Source: Arachis hypogaea
Taxonomy: Eukaryota; Streptophyta; Magnoliopsida; Fabales; Fabaceae
Direction: 5' to 3'
Assembly: GCF_003086295.3 (NCBI RefSeq)
Contig: NC_092051.1
Coordinates: 23,059,940 to 23,123,939 of the forward strand
DNA length: 64,000 nt
The notes under the pieces are model-generated. The model saw only the letters and a list, made by a program, of their open reading frames with translations, was not told where the DNA came from and ran no database searches. The position numbers were made by a program, and so were the translations under genes. Positions 24,935-35,312 of the stretch are shown here, one piece after another (within the stretch, counting starts at the first letter, position 1; each line of letters opens with the position of its first letter).

Positions 24935-25219
24935 CTTTCCCTCTCTTTCGTTGTTTCGTTTCTGCAATCTTTCAAATTTCCCTTGCATTTGTTCGTGCTG
25001 CGTTCTTGCGTTTCGAAGGCTTTTACTACCTCTAGTCTTGATTTCAGACTTAAAGGTTAGCTTTTTCCCCTTCTGTAACATTCGTTCTATTTGCGTGTTT
25101 TTATCTTGTAGGTAGATTTGGTTTGTAGGCTTTAGTTCCGTACCCCTTCCCTTAGAGACCGTGTGTTGATTTTCCTTTTCTTTTGTAGGTTTCTTGTCAC
25201 CCTTTTTTAAGAAAAAGAA

Positions 25220-27049
25220 ATGGCTTCCGTAGATGCTCTCTCCCAGTGGGTCGATGTTATGGTCCTAGGGGAGGAGCCCTCAGTTGACACTGAATTTATC
25301 ACCCACCTACGTACTCACTATAGAATTTTTACTTCTGAAGAAGATGGGCCGAAGTATGAGTTGATAGTCCCGGGTCCAGAAGACCGGGTTTGTTTCGGGA
25401 GGGCTGACGAGACGGCCCCTCATTTCTTTTTTATGTATGAGAGTATGGTCACTCGTTTGGGCGTTTTTCTCCCTTTTTCAGAGTTTGAAATGTCTGTATT
25501 GCGTCATTGCCGAGTGGCTCCCACCCAGCTTCACCCCAACTCTTGGGGTTTTCTGAAAATTTATCAATTTATCAGCCAGGCTCTAGAGTTTCCGACTTCT
25601 CTGAGGATTTTCTTTTACCTTTTCCATATGACCAAGCCCTTCAGTGGGCTAAATAATAAGCAACAGTGGGTGTCCTTCCGAGCCATACAAGGTCGGAGGC
25701 TTTTTACCCTTTTTGACGAGTCCTTTCACGACTTCAAGAACTACTTTTTCAAAGTGCAAGCTGTAGAGGGTCACCACCCCTTTTTCCTGGATGAGCATTC
25801 TTCTCCCCGATTTCCTTTATATTGGCTGGAGGCCTCCCCCTGCGAGAAATATGGTCTAGATGACCTAAATGAGGTAGAGGCAGCCATTGTGGGGTTCCTC
25901 CGAGAAGTGTGGGGAAGGGCCCCATACTTGGATACTAAAAAATTTCTCCAGGGGTCGCCGGCCTTTGTCCAGTCACAATTAGGTAGCTTTTTGCGTTTCT
26001 TGCTTATTTCCGGCTTGCAATTTCTTTTACCGACTTTGTCTGATTTTAGCTACCAATTTGTTTTTGCAGAGATGGCAAAGAAAAACGCTCAAGAGTCTTA
26101 CCAGAGGGTTCAGGAAGCCAAGGCAAAGTCTCGAGCCAGGTCTGGAGGTGTTAGGACGGTTGTCTCTCCTCCTCCTCCTCCTCGGAACGTTGGGACTCCC
26201 TCTCAACCTATTGTAATTTCTTCCTCTGCTCCCTCTCTGCCACCCCCTCCCATCCGACCTACTCCCGAACCAGAGCCAAAGAAGCGCAAGACCTTAGAGT
26301 CTGGCGCTTCTGGTGAGGCGGACGCTCTTGCGTTCGTCCGAAAGAACATCTATCCTCATGCTCGTATGAGTATGGATGATGTTTCTGTTCGGCACTACCT
26401 CACTACTGTGGTTGAGGAGAGTCTCAAGACGGCGGGGGTTTGTGGCAAACTCTTGGATATATTTGAGAAGACTCCCCTCAGCTCTTTAGGGACGACCTCG
26501 AGGGTCGAGGAGCTGGAGGGTAGGCTTCGTATATATCAGGAGCATGAGAAGGAGTTGGAGGGGAAAGTCGCCAAACTGATGGAGGAGAGGGACAGCCTCA
26601 GAGAGAAGGGGCAGAAGTTGCAGGCTCAATGCAACATGGAGGTAGGTTTAAGGAAAGCAGCGCAAGCCAGCTACAATAGTTTATTTGCTGATCTTGTGTC
26701 TGTAAAGAACGACTTGCTGAATGCTCGGCAGGCCTACACCGAGTTGGAGGACTCTATTGCGGATGGTGCTGATGAGGCCTGGAGGATTTTCAAGGAACAG
26801 GTCGGAGTTATTGCTCCTGACTTGGACCTTTCTCCTTTGGACCCTGATAAGATTGTTATTGATGGTGCCATCGTGGATCCTCCTGTCCCCATAGTGGAAT
26901 CTGAGTCTGATTTAAAGACTCGGGGGCAGAGGATCGTAGAGTCCCCTCCTCGCTCTAAGGACGCTCCGAGTTCTTCTACCATCCTCCCGACTTCCTCTTC
27001 AACTCCTGCTCCTGGCGTTCCCCTGACTCTGCTGGTGGTGATCTTCTAA
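25220..27049 (+). CDS. Antisense accessory ORF of the TAT gypsy element (609 aa)
   Basis: An intact ORF on the strand opposite to gag-pol, between pol and the 3' LTR. The N-terminal 240 or so residues match the plant 'putative gypsy type transposon' domain (PF04195 type) by pattern: VCFGRADETAPHFFFMYESM, LGVFLPFSEFEMSVLRHCRV, QLHPNSWGFLKIYQ, then SFRAIQGRRLF. A Pro-rich linker (PPPPPR; LPPPPIRPTPEPEPKKRK) with a likely nuclear signal KKRK follows near residue 355. A long coiled coil lies at about 430-520 (VEELEGRLRIYQEHEKELEG), then a low-complexity Ser/Pro tail. No catalytic motif was recognised. The function in TAT elements is unknown; an antisense ORF here is known in relatives such as Retand/Grande. 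It converges on pol, with 800 bases between the two stops. Confidence 0.85.
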   Translation: MASVDALSQWVDVMVLGEEPSVDTEFITHLRTHYRIFTSEEDGPKYELIVPGPEDRVCFGRADETAPHFFFMYESMVTRLGVFLPFSEFEMSVLRHCRVAPTQLHPNSWGFLKIYQFISQALEFPTSLRIFFYLFHMTKPFSGLNNKQQWVSFRAIQGRRLFTLFDESFHDFKNYFFKVQAVEGHHPFFLDEHSSPRFPLYWLEASPCEKYGLDDLNEVEAAIVGFLREVWGRAPYLDTKKFLQGSPAFVQSQLGSFLRFLLISGLQFLLPTLSDFSYQFVFAEMAKKNAQESYQRVQEAKAKSRARSGGVRTVVSPPPPPRNVGTPSQPIVISSSAPSLPPPPIRPTPEPEPKKRKTLESGASGEADALAFVRKNIYPHARMSMDDVSVRHYLTTVVEESLKTAGVCGKLLDIFEKTPLSSLGTTSRVEELEGRLRIYQEHEKELEGKVAKLMEERDSLREKGQKLQAQCNMEVGLRKAAQASYNSLFADLVSVKNDLLNARQAYTELEDSIADGADEAWRIFKEQVGVIAPDLDLSPLDPDKIVIDGAIVDPPVPIVESESDLKTRGQRIVESPPRSKDAPSSSTILPTSSSTPAPGVPLTLLVVIF

Positions 27050-27849
27050 AAAAGTGATTTTGGCTATTGGGGCCCGGCCTGTGGGCCCCTCTTTTTAAAC
27101 TCTTTATATTTATTTGTTGGTGTTTTGAACAATTTTTTGGCCTTTTAAGGCCGTAAACAAAACAGTAATGCCCTTTTTTAATAAGGGTTTAATTTAGCGT
27201 TAAATAAATGCCCTTTTTGGATAAGGGTTTTGAGTTACCTTATGCGCGCATGCTTTTCGTGGTTCCTTTGACTCTTTGATCTTTTCTGGAAAAAACCTTT
27301 TCTTTGGGACTTGCCTGCTTTACTGAATTTCCTTGATCCTCAAGGCAGCCTCACTATTTTTCTTAGTTTTTTCTTATCTCTTTTGTTATTCCTAGTACTC
27401 AATTTTGTTTTATTGAGTTTTTCGTGACTTAGGCTACTTTTGCGATTCATTTTAATTTTACTCGGTTTCGCATTCCGTCTTGTGAGTCGGACTGCTCCCG
27501 AGTTTATCATGATCGACTTCTATAGCCTCTTTACGCCGACTTGTACCTCGTCGTTTTATCCTGACGACCATCTAGGTCGGTTCATGGGATTTTCACGTTT
27601 TGTCGAGCTTAAATCGGCGCGTTTCGTAGAAAGAAAATAAAAAGGGAATTTTAAAAGAGATATTTAAAATGAAAGAGATCTTTATTAATTGAGGGGGTAC
27701 CTTATTGCTACTAAGGGCTTTTGATAATTTATTTCCCTTAGCCCCTACTATGATGCCTCGTTAAAAACCCTTCTCCAGAAAAAACCCTTTGATTCTGGGA
27801 AAAAATCATGAAGCTGGGAAAAGAGTACATCAGGGAGTAGAGTTCGCTT
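27050..27849. other. Convergent spacer between accessory ORF and pol
   Basis: Non-coding. Contains a short direct repeat (atgcccttttt...ataagggttt at about 27168 and 27206) and presumably holds the overlapping 3' ends of the two opposing transcripts. Confidence 0.6.
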
Positions 27850-30800
27850 TTAACTGTAGTACCTTTTCATATTACAAGCATGCCATGACCTTGGTAACTC
27901 GGTGCCGCCTAAGTCGGTCGCCTTATAATAGCCCTTTCCTAAGACCTCCTTGATCTTGTATGATCCTTTCCAATTAGCAGCGAGCTTTCCCTCCCCAGAT
28001 TTGTTGACTCCAATGTCGTTTCTGATTAAGACTAAGTCGTCAGGGGTGAAACTCCTTCGAATGACTTTTTTGTTGTATCTTATAGTCATCATTTGTTTCA
28101 ATGCTGCTTCTCTTATCTGGGCTTCTTCTCGGACTTCAGGGAGCAAGTCAAGCTCTTCTTTGTGCCCCTGTATATTCCCGATCTCGTCGTGAAAAATCAC
28201 TCTTGGGCTTTGCTCATTGACTTCTATTGGGATCATGGCTTCTACGCCATAGACTAGTCGGAAGGGTGTTTCTCCAGTGGCGGATTGGGGGGTTGTTCTG
28301 TAAGCCCATAGTACTTGTTGGAGCTCTTCAGCCCAAGCTCCTTTCGCATCTTGTAACCTTTTCTTCAGCCCTGTCAGTATGACTTTGTTGGCTGCTTCGG
28401 CTTGTCCATTGGCTTGTGGGTGTTCCACTGAAGTGAACTGGTGTTTGATGTTCATACTGGCTACTAGGCTTCTAAAGGTGGAGTCGGTGAACTGGGTCCC
28501 ATTATCTGTGGTGATGGAATAAGGTATCCCATACCTTGTGATTATATTTTTGTAGAGGAACCTCCGACTTCTTTGTGCAGTGATGGTGGCCAGTGGTTCT
28601 GCTTCTATCCACTTTGTGAAATAATCTATTCCCACTATTAGGTATTTAACTTGTCCTGGCGCTTGGGGAAAAGGGCCTAACAAGTCCATTCCCCATTTTG
28701 CAAAGGGCCATGGAGAAGTGATACTAATGAGCTCTTCTGGGGGAGCCACGTGGAAATTTGCATGCATCTGACACGGCTGGCACTTTTTCACAAATTCTGT
28801 GGCATCTTTCTGTAGGGTTGGCCAGTAGAATCCAGCTCGGATCACTTTCCTGGCCAATGACCTGGCTCCGAGATGGTTCCCGCAGATTCCGCTATGTACC
28901 TCCTCCAACACCTCGGTGGTTTTTGAGGTCGGTACACACTTTAACAATGGTGTTGATATCCCCCTTCTGTAGAGAACATTTTTCACCAAGGTATAGTGTT
29001 GTGCTTCCCTTCGGATTTTCTGGGCTTCTTTTTCCTCCTTAGGGAGGATGTCGAATTTTAGGTATTCGACTAAGGGGTTCATCCATCCGAGGTTTAATCC
29101 GACCACTTCAAAGACTTCTAGTGTGTCTTCCGTTTTTACCACTGAAGGTTCCTGGAGAGTCTCTTGAATCAAGCTTCTGTTATTTCCTCCTGGCTTGGTA
29201 CTTGCTAGCTTGGATAGGGCGTCTGCTCTGCTGTTTAGATCCCGAGTTATGTGTTTCACCTCGGTTTCTGCAAAGCGCCCCAGGAGCTCCGAGGCTTTCT
29301 CCAAGTACCTTTTCATAGTTGGGTCTTTTGCCTGATATTCCCCACTTATTTGGGAGGTCACCACTTGGGAGTCGCTGTATACCATCACCTTCGTAGCACC
29401 GACTTTTTCTGCCAGCTTCAATCCTGCGATCACGGCTTCGTATTCTGCCTGATTATTTGAAGCTGGGAATTCAAACTTGAGGGAAACCTCTATCTGGGTT
29501 CCCCTTTCATCTACTAGTATTATGCCTGCGCCGCTTCCTGTTTTATTGGAGGATCCATCCACGTAGAGTTCCCAGGTAGTTGGTTTGTCCTCTTGATCCC
29601 CTGCATATTCTGCGATGAAGTCGGCGAGGCACTGGGATTTAATCGCCGTCCGAGTTTCATACTTCAAGTCGAACTCGGAGAGCTCTATTGCCCATTGTAC
29701 CATTCTTCCTGCAATATCCGTCTTTTGGAGGATTTGCTTCATGGGTTGGTTCGTGCGGACCCTTATTGTGTGAGCCTGAAAGTAAGGCCGTAGCCTTTGA
29801 GAGGCTATTACTAAGGAGTAGGCAAACTTTTCTAATTTGTGATACCTTAGCTCAGGGCCCTGTAGAACTTTACTGATGAAGTAGATTGGGTGTTGACTGA
29901 CCTCGTCTTCTCTTATCAAGGCTGCTGAGACAGCCCTGTCTGCCACGGATAGGTATAGGACGAGGTCTTTTCCAGCTATAGGTCGGGTCAAGATAGGAGG
30001 TTGGCTCAAACCCTTTTTGAACTCCTGGAACGCCTCCTCGCATTCGGGAGTCCACTCAAACTGGTGCCCCTTTTTTAGTAGGGAGAACAGTGGAAGGGAT
30101 CTTAATGCTGATCCTGCCAAAAATCTGGAGAGTCGGCCATTCAGCTGTTGGACTTCTCTCAAACAAGTCGGGCTTTTCATCTCTAGGATAGCTCTACACT
30201 TGTCGGGATTGGCTTCGATCCCTCTTTGTGTTAGCATGAATCCTAGAAATTTTCCTGCCTCCACTGCGAAGGCGCACTTTGCAGGATTTAATCTCATCCC
30301 GTGCAACCTTATGGTATCAAAGACTTGTGAGAGGTCGGATAGGAGGTCGACTTCCTCCATGGTTTTTACCAACATATCGTCGACATATGCTTCCATTAAG
30401 CTCCCTAAGTGGGGGGCAAACACCTTATTCATCAGCCTCTGATATGTGGCCCCTGCATTTTTCAATCCAAATGGCATGACCACGTAGCAATAGTTGGCTC
30501 TGGGCGTGATGAATGATGTTTTTTCCTGGTCTGGTTCATACATCGGGATTTGGTTATACCCTGAGTAGGCGTCCATGAATGACAGGTATTGATACCCCGA
30601 GCTAGAGTCCACTAGGGCGTCAATGCTTGGTAGTGGATAAGGGTCCTTGGGACATGCCTTATTTAAGTCGGTGTAGTCGACGCACATTCTCCATTTACCA
30701 TTTTGTTTTTTGACTAGCACTACATTGGCTAGCCATGTTGGGTATTTGACTTCTCTGATGAAGCCGGCTTCTAGGAGCGTCTGCACTTGCTCTTCTACTA

Positions 30801-31842
30801 CTAGGGCTCGCTCTGGGCCGAGCTTGCGTCTTCTTTGTTGCACAGGTCGGGACCCTGGGTAGACCGAGAGCTTGTGAGACATGAGCTCAGGATCTATCCC
30901 AGGCATGTCGGAGGCCTTCCAGGCGAAGAGATCGGAGTTATCTCTTAGGAGCTTAGTCAACCCTTGTCTTAGGGTTTCCCCTAGGTTGGCTCCTATGTGA
31001 GTGTTTTTTCCTTCCTCTTCGCCGACCTGAATCTCCTCAGTTTTTCCCCCGGGCTGTGGTCGCAGCTCTTCTTTAACCCTTGCTCCCCCGAGTTCTATTG
31101 TGTGGACTTCTTTGCCTTTTCCTCTCAGGTTTAGGCTTTCATTGTAGCACTTCCTTGCCAGCTTCTGATCTCCCCTCACCGTTGCTATCCCCGACGAGGT
31201 CGGAAACTTCATGCAGAGGTGGGGCGTCGATACCACCGCTCCGAGTCGATTAAGGGTAGCTCTGCCAATTAAAGCATTATAGGCCGACCCCACGTCGATG
31301 ACTATGAAGTCTATACTCAGAGTCTTTGATTTTTCCCCCTTTCCAAAGGTGGTGTGGAGGGGTAAAAATCCTAGTGGCTTTATCGGCGTGTCCCCTAATC
31401 CGTACAAGGTGTCGGGGTAAGCTCTTAACTCTTTCTCATCTAAACCTAGTTTGTCGAAAGCGGGCTTGAAGAGGATGTCTGCTGAGCTTCCTTGGTCTAC
31501 TAGTGTTCTGTGTAGATGGGCATTTGCCAGGATCATGGTGATTACCACTGGGTCGTCGTGCCCAGGGATTATTCCTCGCCCATCTTCCTTTGTGAATGAA
31601 ATGGTTGGGAGGTCGGAGGACCCCTCTTCAACCTGGTAAACTCTCTTGAGATGTCTTTTACGAGAGGATTTTGTGAGCCCCCATCCCGCAAACCCTCCTG
31701 AGATCATATGGATATGTCTCTCCGGAGTTTGTGGTGGTGGGTCTCTTCTATCCGTATCTTCTCGCTTTCTTTTTCCATGGCCGTCCGACCTTTCTATGAG
31801 ATATCTGTCAAGCCGACCTTCTCTGGCCAGCTTTTCTATCAC
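27850..31842 (-). CDS. Gypsy (TAT) pol polyprotein
   Basis: A 1330-residue open frame (GTG-initiated as listed; in reality a continuation of gag). Domains: aspartic protease DQGSSADILF (Asp at residue 116); reverse transcriptase with KWRMCVDYTDLNKACPKD, MPFGLKNAGATYQ and YVDD at 486-489; gypsy RNase H; a second, archaeal-type RNase H starting YVDGSSNKTGSGAG near 760 and keeping NNQAEYEA, YSDSQ and RADALSKL; integrase with an H-H-C-C zinc region (CQPC), then GMDLLGPF near 1053, TTDNGTQF near 1114 and GQAEAAN near 1148 for the D-D-E triad. No internal stop. All catalytic residues I can check are present, so the enzyme looks functional. The codons upstream of the GTG are also open and hold the end of gag. 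Confidence 0.95.
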   Translation of the reverse strand: MIEKLAREGRLDRYLIERSDGHGKRKREDTDRRDPPPQTPERHIHMISGGFAGWGLTKSSRKRHLKRVYQVEEGSSDLPTISFTKEDGRGIIPGHDDPVVITMILANAHLHRTLVDQGSSADILFKPAFDKLGLDEKELRAYPDTLYGLGDTPIKPLGFLPLHTTFGKGEKSKTLSIDFIVIDVGSAYNALIGRATLNRLGAVVSTPHLCMKFPTSSGIATVRGDQKLARKCYNESLNLRGKGKEVHTIELGGARVKEELRPQPGGKTEEIQVGEEEGKNTHIGANLGETLRQGLTKLLRDNSDLFAWKASDMPGIDPELMSHKLSVYPGSRPVQQRRRKLGPERALVVEEQVQTLLEAGFIREVKYPTWLANVVLVKKQNGKWRMCVDYTDLNKACPKDPYPLPSIDALVDSSSGYQYLSFMDAYSGYNQIPMYEPDQEKTSFITPRANYCYVVMPFGLKNAGATYQRLMNKVFAPHLGSLMEAYVDDMLVKTMEEVDLLSDLSQVFDTIRLHGMRLNPAKCAFAVEAGKFLGFMLTQRGIEANPDKCRAILEMKSPTCLREVQQLNGRLSRFLAGSALRSLPLFSLLKKGHQFEWTPECEEAFQEFKKGLSQPPILTRPIAGKDLVLYLSVADRAVSAALIREDEVSQHPIYFISKVLQGPELRYHKLEKFAYSLVIASQRLRPYFQAHTIRVRTNQPMKQILQKTDIAGRMVQWAIELSEFDLKYETRTAIKSQCLADFIAEYAGDQEDKPTTWELYVDGSSNKTGSGAGIILVDERGTQIEVSLKFEFPASNNQAEYEAVIAGLKLAEKVGATKVMVYSDSQVVTSQISGEYQAKDPTMKRYLEKASELLGRFAETEVKHITRDLNSRADALSKLASTKPGGNNRSLIQETLQEPSVVKTEDTLEVFEVVGLNLGWMNPLVEYLKFDILPKEEKEAQKIRREAQHYTLVKNVLYRRGISTPLLKCVPTSKTTEVLEEVHSGICGNHLGARSLARKVIRAGFYWPTLQKDATEFVKKCQPCQMHANFHVAPPEELISITSPWPFAKWGMDLLGPFPQAPGQVKYLIVGIDYFTKWIEAEPLATITAQRSRRFLYKNIITRYGIPYSITTDNGTQFTDSTFRSLVASMNIKHQFTSVEHPQANGQAEAANKVILTGLKKRLQDAKGAWAEELQQVLWAYRTTPQSATGETPFRLVYGVEAMIPIEVNEQSPRVIFHDEIGNIQGHKEELDLLPEVREEAQIREAALKQMMTIRYNKKVIRRSFTPDDLVLIRNDIGVNKSGEGKLAANWKGSYKIKEVLGKGYYKATDLGGTELPRSWHACNMKRYYS

Positions 31843-33050
31843 ATTTTTAAGGTCGTAACAGTCGTTTGTAGAGTGCCCATATATCTTATGGTACTCACAG
31901 TAATCCCCGCGGCTCCCCCTTTTTTATTTTTAATGGGTCTGGGGGGAGGCAGCCTTTCAGTATTGCAAATTTCTCTGTATACGTCCACTACGGGAACTTT
32001 CAATGGAGTATAAGATTGATATTTCCTTGGCCTATCGAGGCCGAGCTCTTCCTTCTTCTTCGCTTCCCTCTCCCTTTCTTTCGTTGGGGGAGGGTGTCCG
32101 AGTCGCAAACTCGGGTCTCTTAGCCTAGCGTTTTCTTCCATATTGATGTATTTTTCAGCTCTTTCCTGTACATCATTTAAAGAGGCGGGGTGTCTTTTTG
32201 ATATGGACTGTGAGAAGGGACCTTCTCTAAGACCATTGATTAGCCCCATGATGACTGCTTCGGTGGGCAGGTCTTGAATCTCCAAACATGCTTTGTTGAA
32301 CCTTTCCATATAGGCCCGTAAGGACTCCCCGGCCTCCTGTTTTATTCCCAGGAGACTTGGTGCATGTTTTACTTTGTCCTTCTGGATGGAGAACCTCATC
32401 AAGAATTTTCTTGAGAGGTCTTCAAAGCTGGTAATTGACCTCGGAGGGAGACTGTCGAACCACTTCATCGCTGCTTTTGACAAGGTTGTCGGGAAAGCTT
32501 TGCATCGCGTAGCGTCAGAAGCGTCGGTCAGATACATCCGACTTTTAAAGTTGCTCAGATGGTGCTTTGGATCGGTGGTTCCATCGTAGAGGTCCATATC
32601 GGGGCTTCTAAAGTTTCTCGGAACTTTTGCCCTCATTATGTCCTCGCTAAACGGATCTTTCTCTCCTAAGGGAGAATCTTCCCTATCGTCGTGGGAATTC
32701 CGACCTTTGAGGGAGGATTCTAACTTTAGGAGTTTTCTTTCTAACTCTTTTCGTCGCTCCATCTCCTCTTTTAGGTTCCTTTCAGCTTCCCTTTGTCGTT
32801 CCCGCTCCTGTTCTAGCTGTTCGAGGCGGCTATGGATTAATCCCATAAGTTCACTAGCGTGGGAGGGTCCTTCTTTTTCTGACTCGCGCCCCTCCGAGGA
32901 GTTCACCTTCGGATTTTTGATTCCGGAGGTGCCTTCCCTATGTTGGTCATTGACTTCCTGATGGAGGGTCTGATCTGCCTCAGTGTTCAAATTCTCTTGT
33001 TCGGAATCTGTCTCCACATGACCCTCTTCAGGGGATCTTTCCGCCATCAC
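31839..33050 (-). CDS. Gypsy (TAT) gag, frame broken near its end
   Basis: A 403-aa Gag starting 17 bases after the primer site. An acidic N-terminus and a coiled coil (LEQERERQREAERNLKEEME) precede the retrotransposon Gag domain (DLYDGTTDPKHHLSNF, KWFDSLPPRSITSFEDL, FSIQKDKVKHAPSLLGIKQ, GESLRAYMERFNKACLEI). At a run of six A and five G (minus strand, about 31914-31926) the frame shifts. The remaining codons up to the TGA at 31839 make no family sense, whereas the -1 frame contains a C-x2-H-x4-H-x4-C zinc-like motif and continues into pol. Either a single-base indel in the homopolymer or a translational frameshift separates gag from pol. Confidence 0.9.
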   Translation of the reverse strand: MMAERSPEEGHVETDSEQENLNTEADQTLHQEVNDQHREGTSGIKNPKVNSSEGRESEKEGPSHASELMGLIHSRLEQLEQERERQREAERNLKEEMERRKELERKLLKLESSLKGRNSHDDREDSPLGEKDPFSEDIMRAKVPRNFRSPDMDLYDGTTDPKHHLSNFKSRMYLTDASDATRCKAFPTTLSKAAMKWFDSLPPRSITSFEDLSRKFLMRFSIQKDKVKHAPSLLGIKQEAGESLRAYMERFNKACLEIQDLPTEAVIMGLINGLREGPFSQSISKRHPASLNDVQERAEKYINMEENARLRDPSLRLGHPPPTKEREREAKKKEELGLDRPRKYQSYTPLKVPVVDVYREICNTERLPPPRPIKNKKGGAAGITVSTIRYMGTLQTTVTTLKM

Positions 33051-33066
33051 TGGTTGATCTCACGGG

Positions 33067-33084
33067 TCCCCGGCAACGGCGCCA
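33067..33084 (-). promoter_or_regulatory. Gypsy primer-binding site (tRNA-Asp)
   Basis: On the minus strand TGGCGCCGTTGCCGGGGA, one base after the LTR. It is fully complementary to the 3' end of plant tRNA-Asp(GUC) including CCA. It fixes the element's orientation. Confidence 0.92.
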
Positions 33085-33085
33085 A

Positions 33086-33618
33086 TGTTACGGTGGGTAA
33101 CCAGAGATTAGTGGGCCGGATGGCGTTGGTTGGCCCAAACGTGTGAGGGAGGTGACTATCGAGTGAACCTGAAACTCGGTGTTCCTCCGTCCGACTTGTA
33201 CGTGCGAAAGAATGGGGGGTGGTACCTGCAAGGACACTCCGATGCCTAAGTTAGCAAGAGTGTGAGCAAGTTTAGAATGTATTGGACTTAGTGATACCTG
33301 AGGGGTGTCAGGGTATTTATAGTGGTGAACCAATAACCACCGCTGGAGTAGTGCCACCTTTTTAGGTGGATAACCGTTCCCATATCTTAGGGAAGTTAAG
33401 ATATGGCTCTATGAAGTGGTTGGAGAGTTTCTAGGGGCAGTTACTCATTCGAATGAGTGTTATCTGCCAGCTAACCCTCGTATCCGACTTCTTTGGAGCA
33501 GGTCGTGTTCAGTACCGACTTCTTGGGATGAAGGCTGGTACTGGGTGAGGGCCAACCCTTTGGGTTGGGTCTATTTGCTTGGATCCTGGACCTTTATTAT
33601 TGGGCCAGGGTATGAACA
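33086..33618 (-). repeat. Gypsy 5' LTR
   Basis: 533 bases. On the minus strand it starts TGTTCATACCC and ends CCGTAACA. A TATA box (TATAAATA) lies at 33314-33321, preceded by an ATTGG (CCAAT-type) element. Confidence 0.95.
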
Positions 33619-33649
<31 letters not shown>

Positions 33650-34407
33650 GTTATAGTTTTTATGTTGGTCTCCTTTAGATAAAAAGTCTAACTTCGTTTA
33701 TGTCCCTAATATTATTATTTGAAAAATATTAAAAAACTAATAGAATTTATTATTTTTTGTTATTATTTTTATTTATAAATCTAATTTTTTAGTATAGTAA
33801 TTTAATAATATACTTATTACTTAGATTATTTTTTTGAGAGAAAAATAAGTTTTCTGATTATTGAAAAGAATACAGAATTCTCTAAAAAAATATTTATTGA
33901 GTTATTACATCTTATATACTATGTACTTTTTATGTATTCTTATTAAAAAAATTATAATAATAAACCTATTATTAATAAAAAAAAATTTAAATAACAATAC
34001 TTTTAGTATATATTTTTAAATATTAATAATTAAATAAAAACTAAAAATAAGAAATTATGCTGATCTTTTAATATTTTTGTTACTCTTTTTATATATTAAA
34101 TGCTTTAAAAATATATTTAACCAAACCCTAAATTAAATCAAGATAATTACTATAGTATATCTAGTATCTACGTATAATTGTCTAATTTATTATAAAAATA
34201 AAAAATATTAAAATATATAAAAATAAATAATTTTTAAATGTTTAATATTTACCTTAAGAGAGAAGTTCAATAAATTTGGAACCCAATTGAAAGACACCAA
34301 AAATTTTGTCTTAAATAAAATAACATTTTGGCTTTGGCCAATTATTATTATTATTATTTTAATATTTTCCATAAGATATTTTTACGTACAGGGGTATTTT
34401 TACAGTT
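33619..34407. other. (AT)n remainder and AT-rich 3' flank of the MYB gene
   Basis: Starts with the rest of the (AT)n tract that received the gypsy element. No gene seen; it contains the 3' UTR/terminator region of the MYB gene at its right end. Confidence 0.6.
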
Positions 34408-35312
34408 TTACAGTAAAAAATTTTTAGCAGAAGAATCGAATTGGTCAGGAATGGCGTCATCCATGTTCAACAACTGAAGGTATTCTTCATACAACTTCTC
34501 AAGGGATCCACAATCCCCGAGAAAATCAGGGGACCCGCATTCCACGTCATCAGATCCGTTGACTACTTGGTCAATATGGTATTGATCTTCACCATCACCA
34601 CCGAGGAATAGTCCAAGCTCCTCATCTTCTTCGTCGTTACTGCAAATCATGACGTCATCAATATTATTTACCTCTTTCGCAACTTCTTGTTTCTCATGGC
34701 TCGTTGATGCGCTTCCTGAATTGGACTCCAAGGTTAGGGTACTTTTGGTTCTTGGAATAACTCGAATCGGTTTGGGTAAATAAACGACGGTCTTGTTCTT
34801 CTTCTTTGCCTCTGCCTCTTCCTCTTCCTCTGCTTGTGCGTCTTTCTTCTTCTGCTTCTTCTTCTTGGGTTGACTCCTGAGGAGCTTCTTGCTGAGGTGG
34901 GTGTTCCAGTAATTTTTTATTTCATTGTCGGTTCTTCCCGGTAACCTTCCAGCGATGAGGGACCACCTGTTCCCTAAGAGTGAATGCATTCTAATGATGA
35001 GGTCGTCTTCTTCGGGTGTTATGTTGCCTCTCTTGATATCTGGTCTCAGATAGTTCATCCATCTCAACCTGCAACTCTTCCCGCATCTAAGAAGGCCTGC
35101 ATACACATACAACAATAATCAACGGATATATAGACGAGAAAGGTGGATGTGGATTGATAGGAAATTCAATTAATGGTACCAGCTCTTTTAGGGAGTGATC
35201 TCCATTGGCCTTCCCCATGGGATTGAATATATTGGGTGAGTAATGCATCTTCTCGGGGAGTCCATGGACCTCTGTGCAATCCAACTTTTGAACAACAAGG
35301 AGCTCTTACCAT
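34408..35312 (-). CDS. R2R3-MYB transcription factor (two exons)
   Basis: Joined exons 35312-35180 and 35096-34408 (83-base GT-AG intron 35179-35097, phase 1) give 273 aa. Starts [21 protein letters not shown]2 repeat at about 14-64 with its three Trp; R3 at about 67-116 ([20 protein letters not shown], then [19 protein letters not shown]), which has Ile in place of the first Trp as usual. The bHLH-interaction signature [DE]Lx2[RK]x3Lx6Lx3R is complete in R3, so it should work with a bHLH/WD40 partner. A Lys-rich run (KKKKQKKK) follows, then a long acidic C-terminus. The repeats resemble MYBPA1/MYB5-type regulators of proanthocyanidin (seed-coat tannin) genes, by memory only. The second intron common in this family is absent. 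The only ordinary host gene seen. Confidence 0.93.

Larger units (their letters stand above)
16969..33618 (-). mobile_element. Ty3/gypsy LTR retrotransposon, TAT lineage
   Basis: A full-length element on the minus strand, 9482 bases once the nested copia is removed. LTRs are 533 bases (right, 33086-33618) and the split left copy (16969-17195 plus 24369-24674), with TG...CA ends. Order on the minus strand: 5' LTR, tRNA-Asp primer site, gag, pol (protease, RT, RNase H, second RNase H, integrase), an antisense accessory ORF, 3' LTR. The second RNase H and the antisense ORF before the 3' LTR are TAT-lineage traits. The two LTRs differ at two positions that I can see (T/C in ggatgGtg/Gcg; C/T in agaGcg/Gtg), so insertion is recent. 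It sits in a (TA)n tract, so the 5-base target duplication cannot be told from the repeat. Confidence 0.93.

Noticed and set aside
30017..30442. Several plus-strand ORFs across 27950-33146
   Set aside because: They are antisense shadows of the gypsy gag and pol genes.
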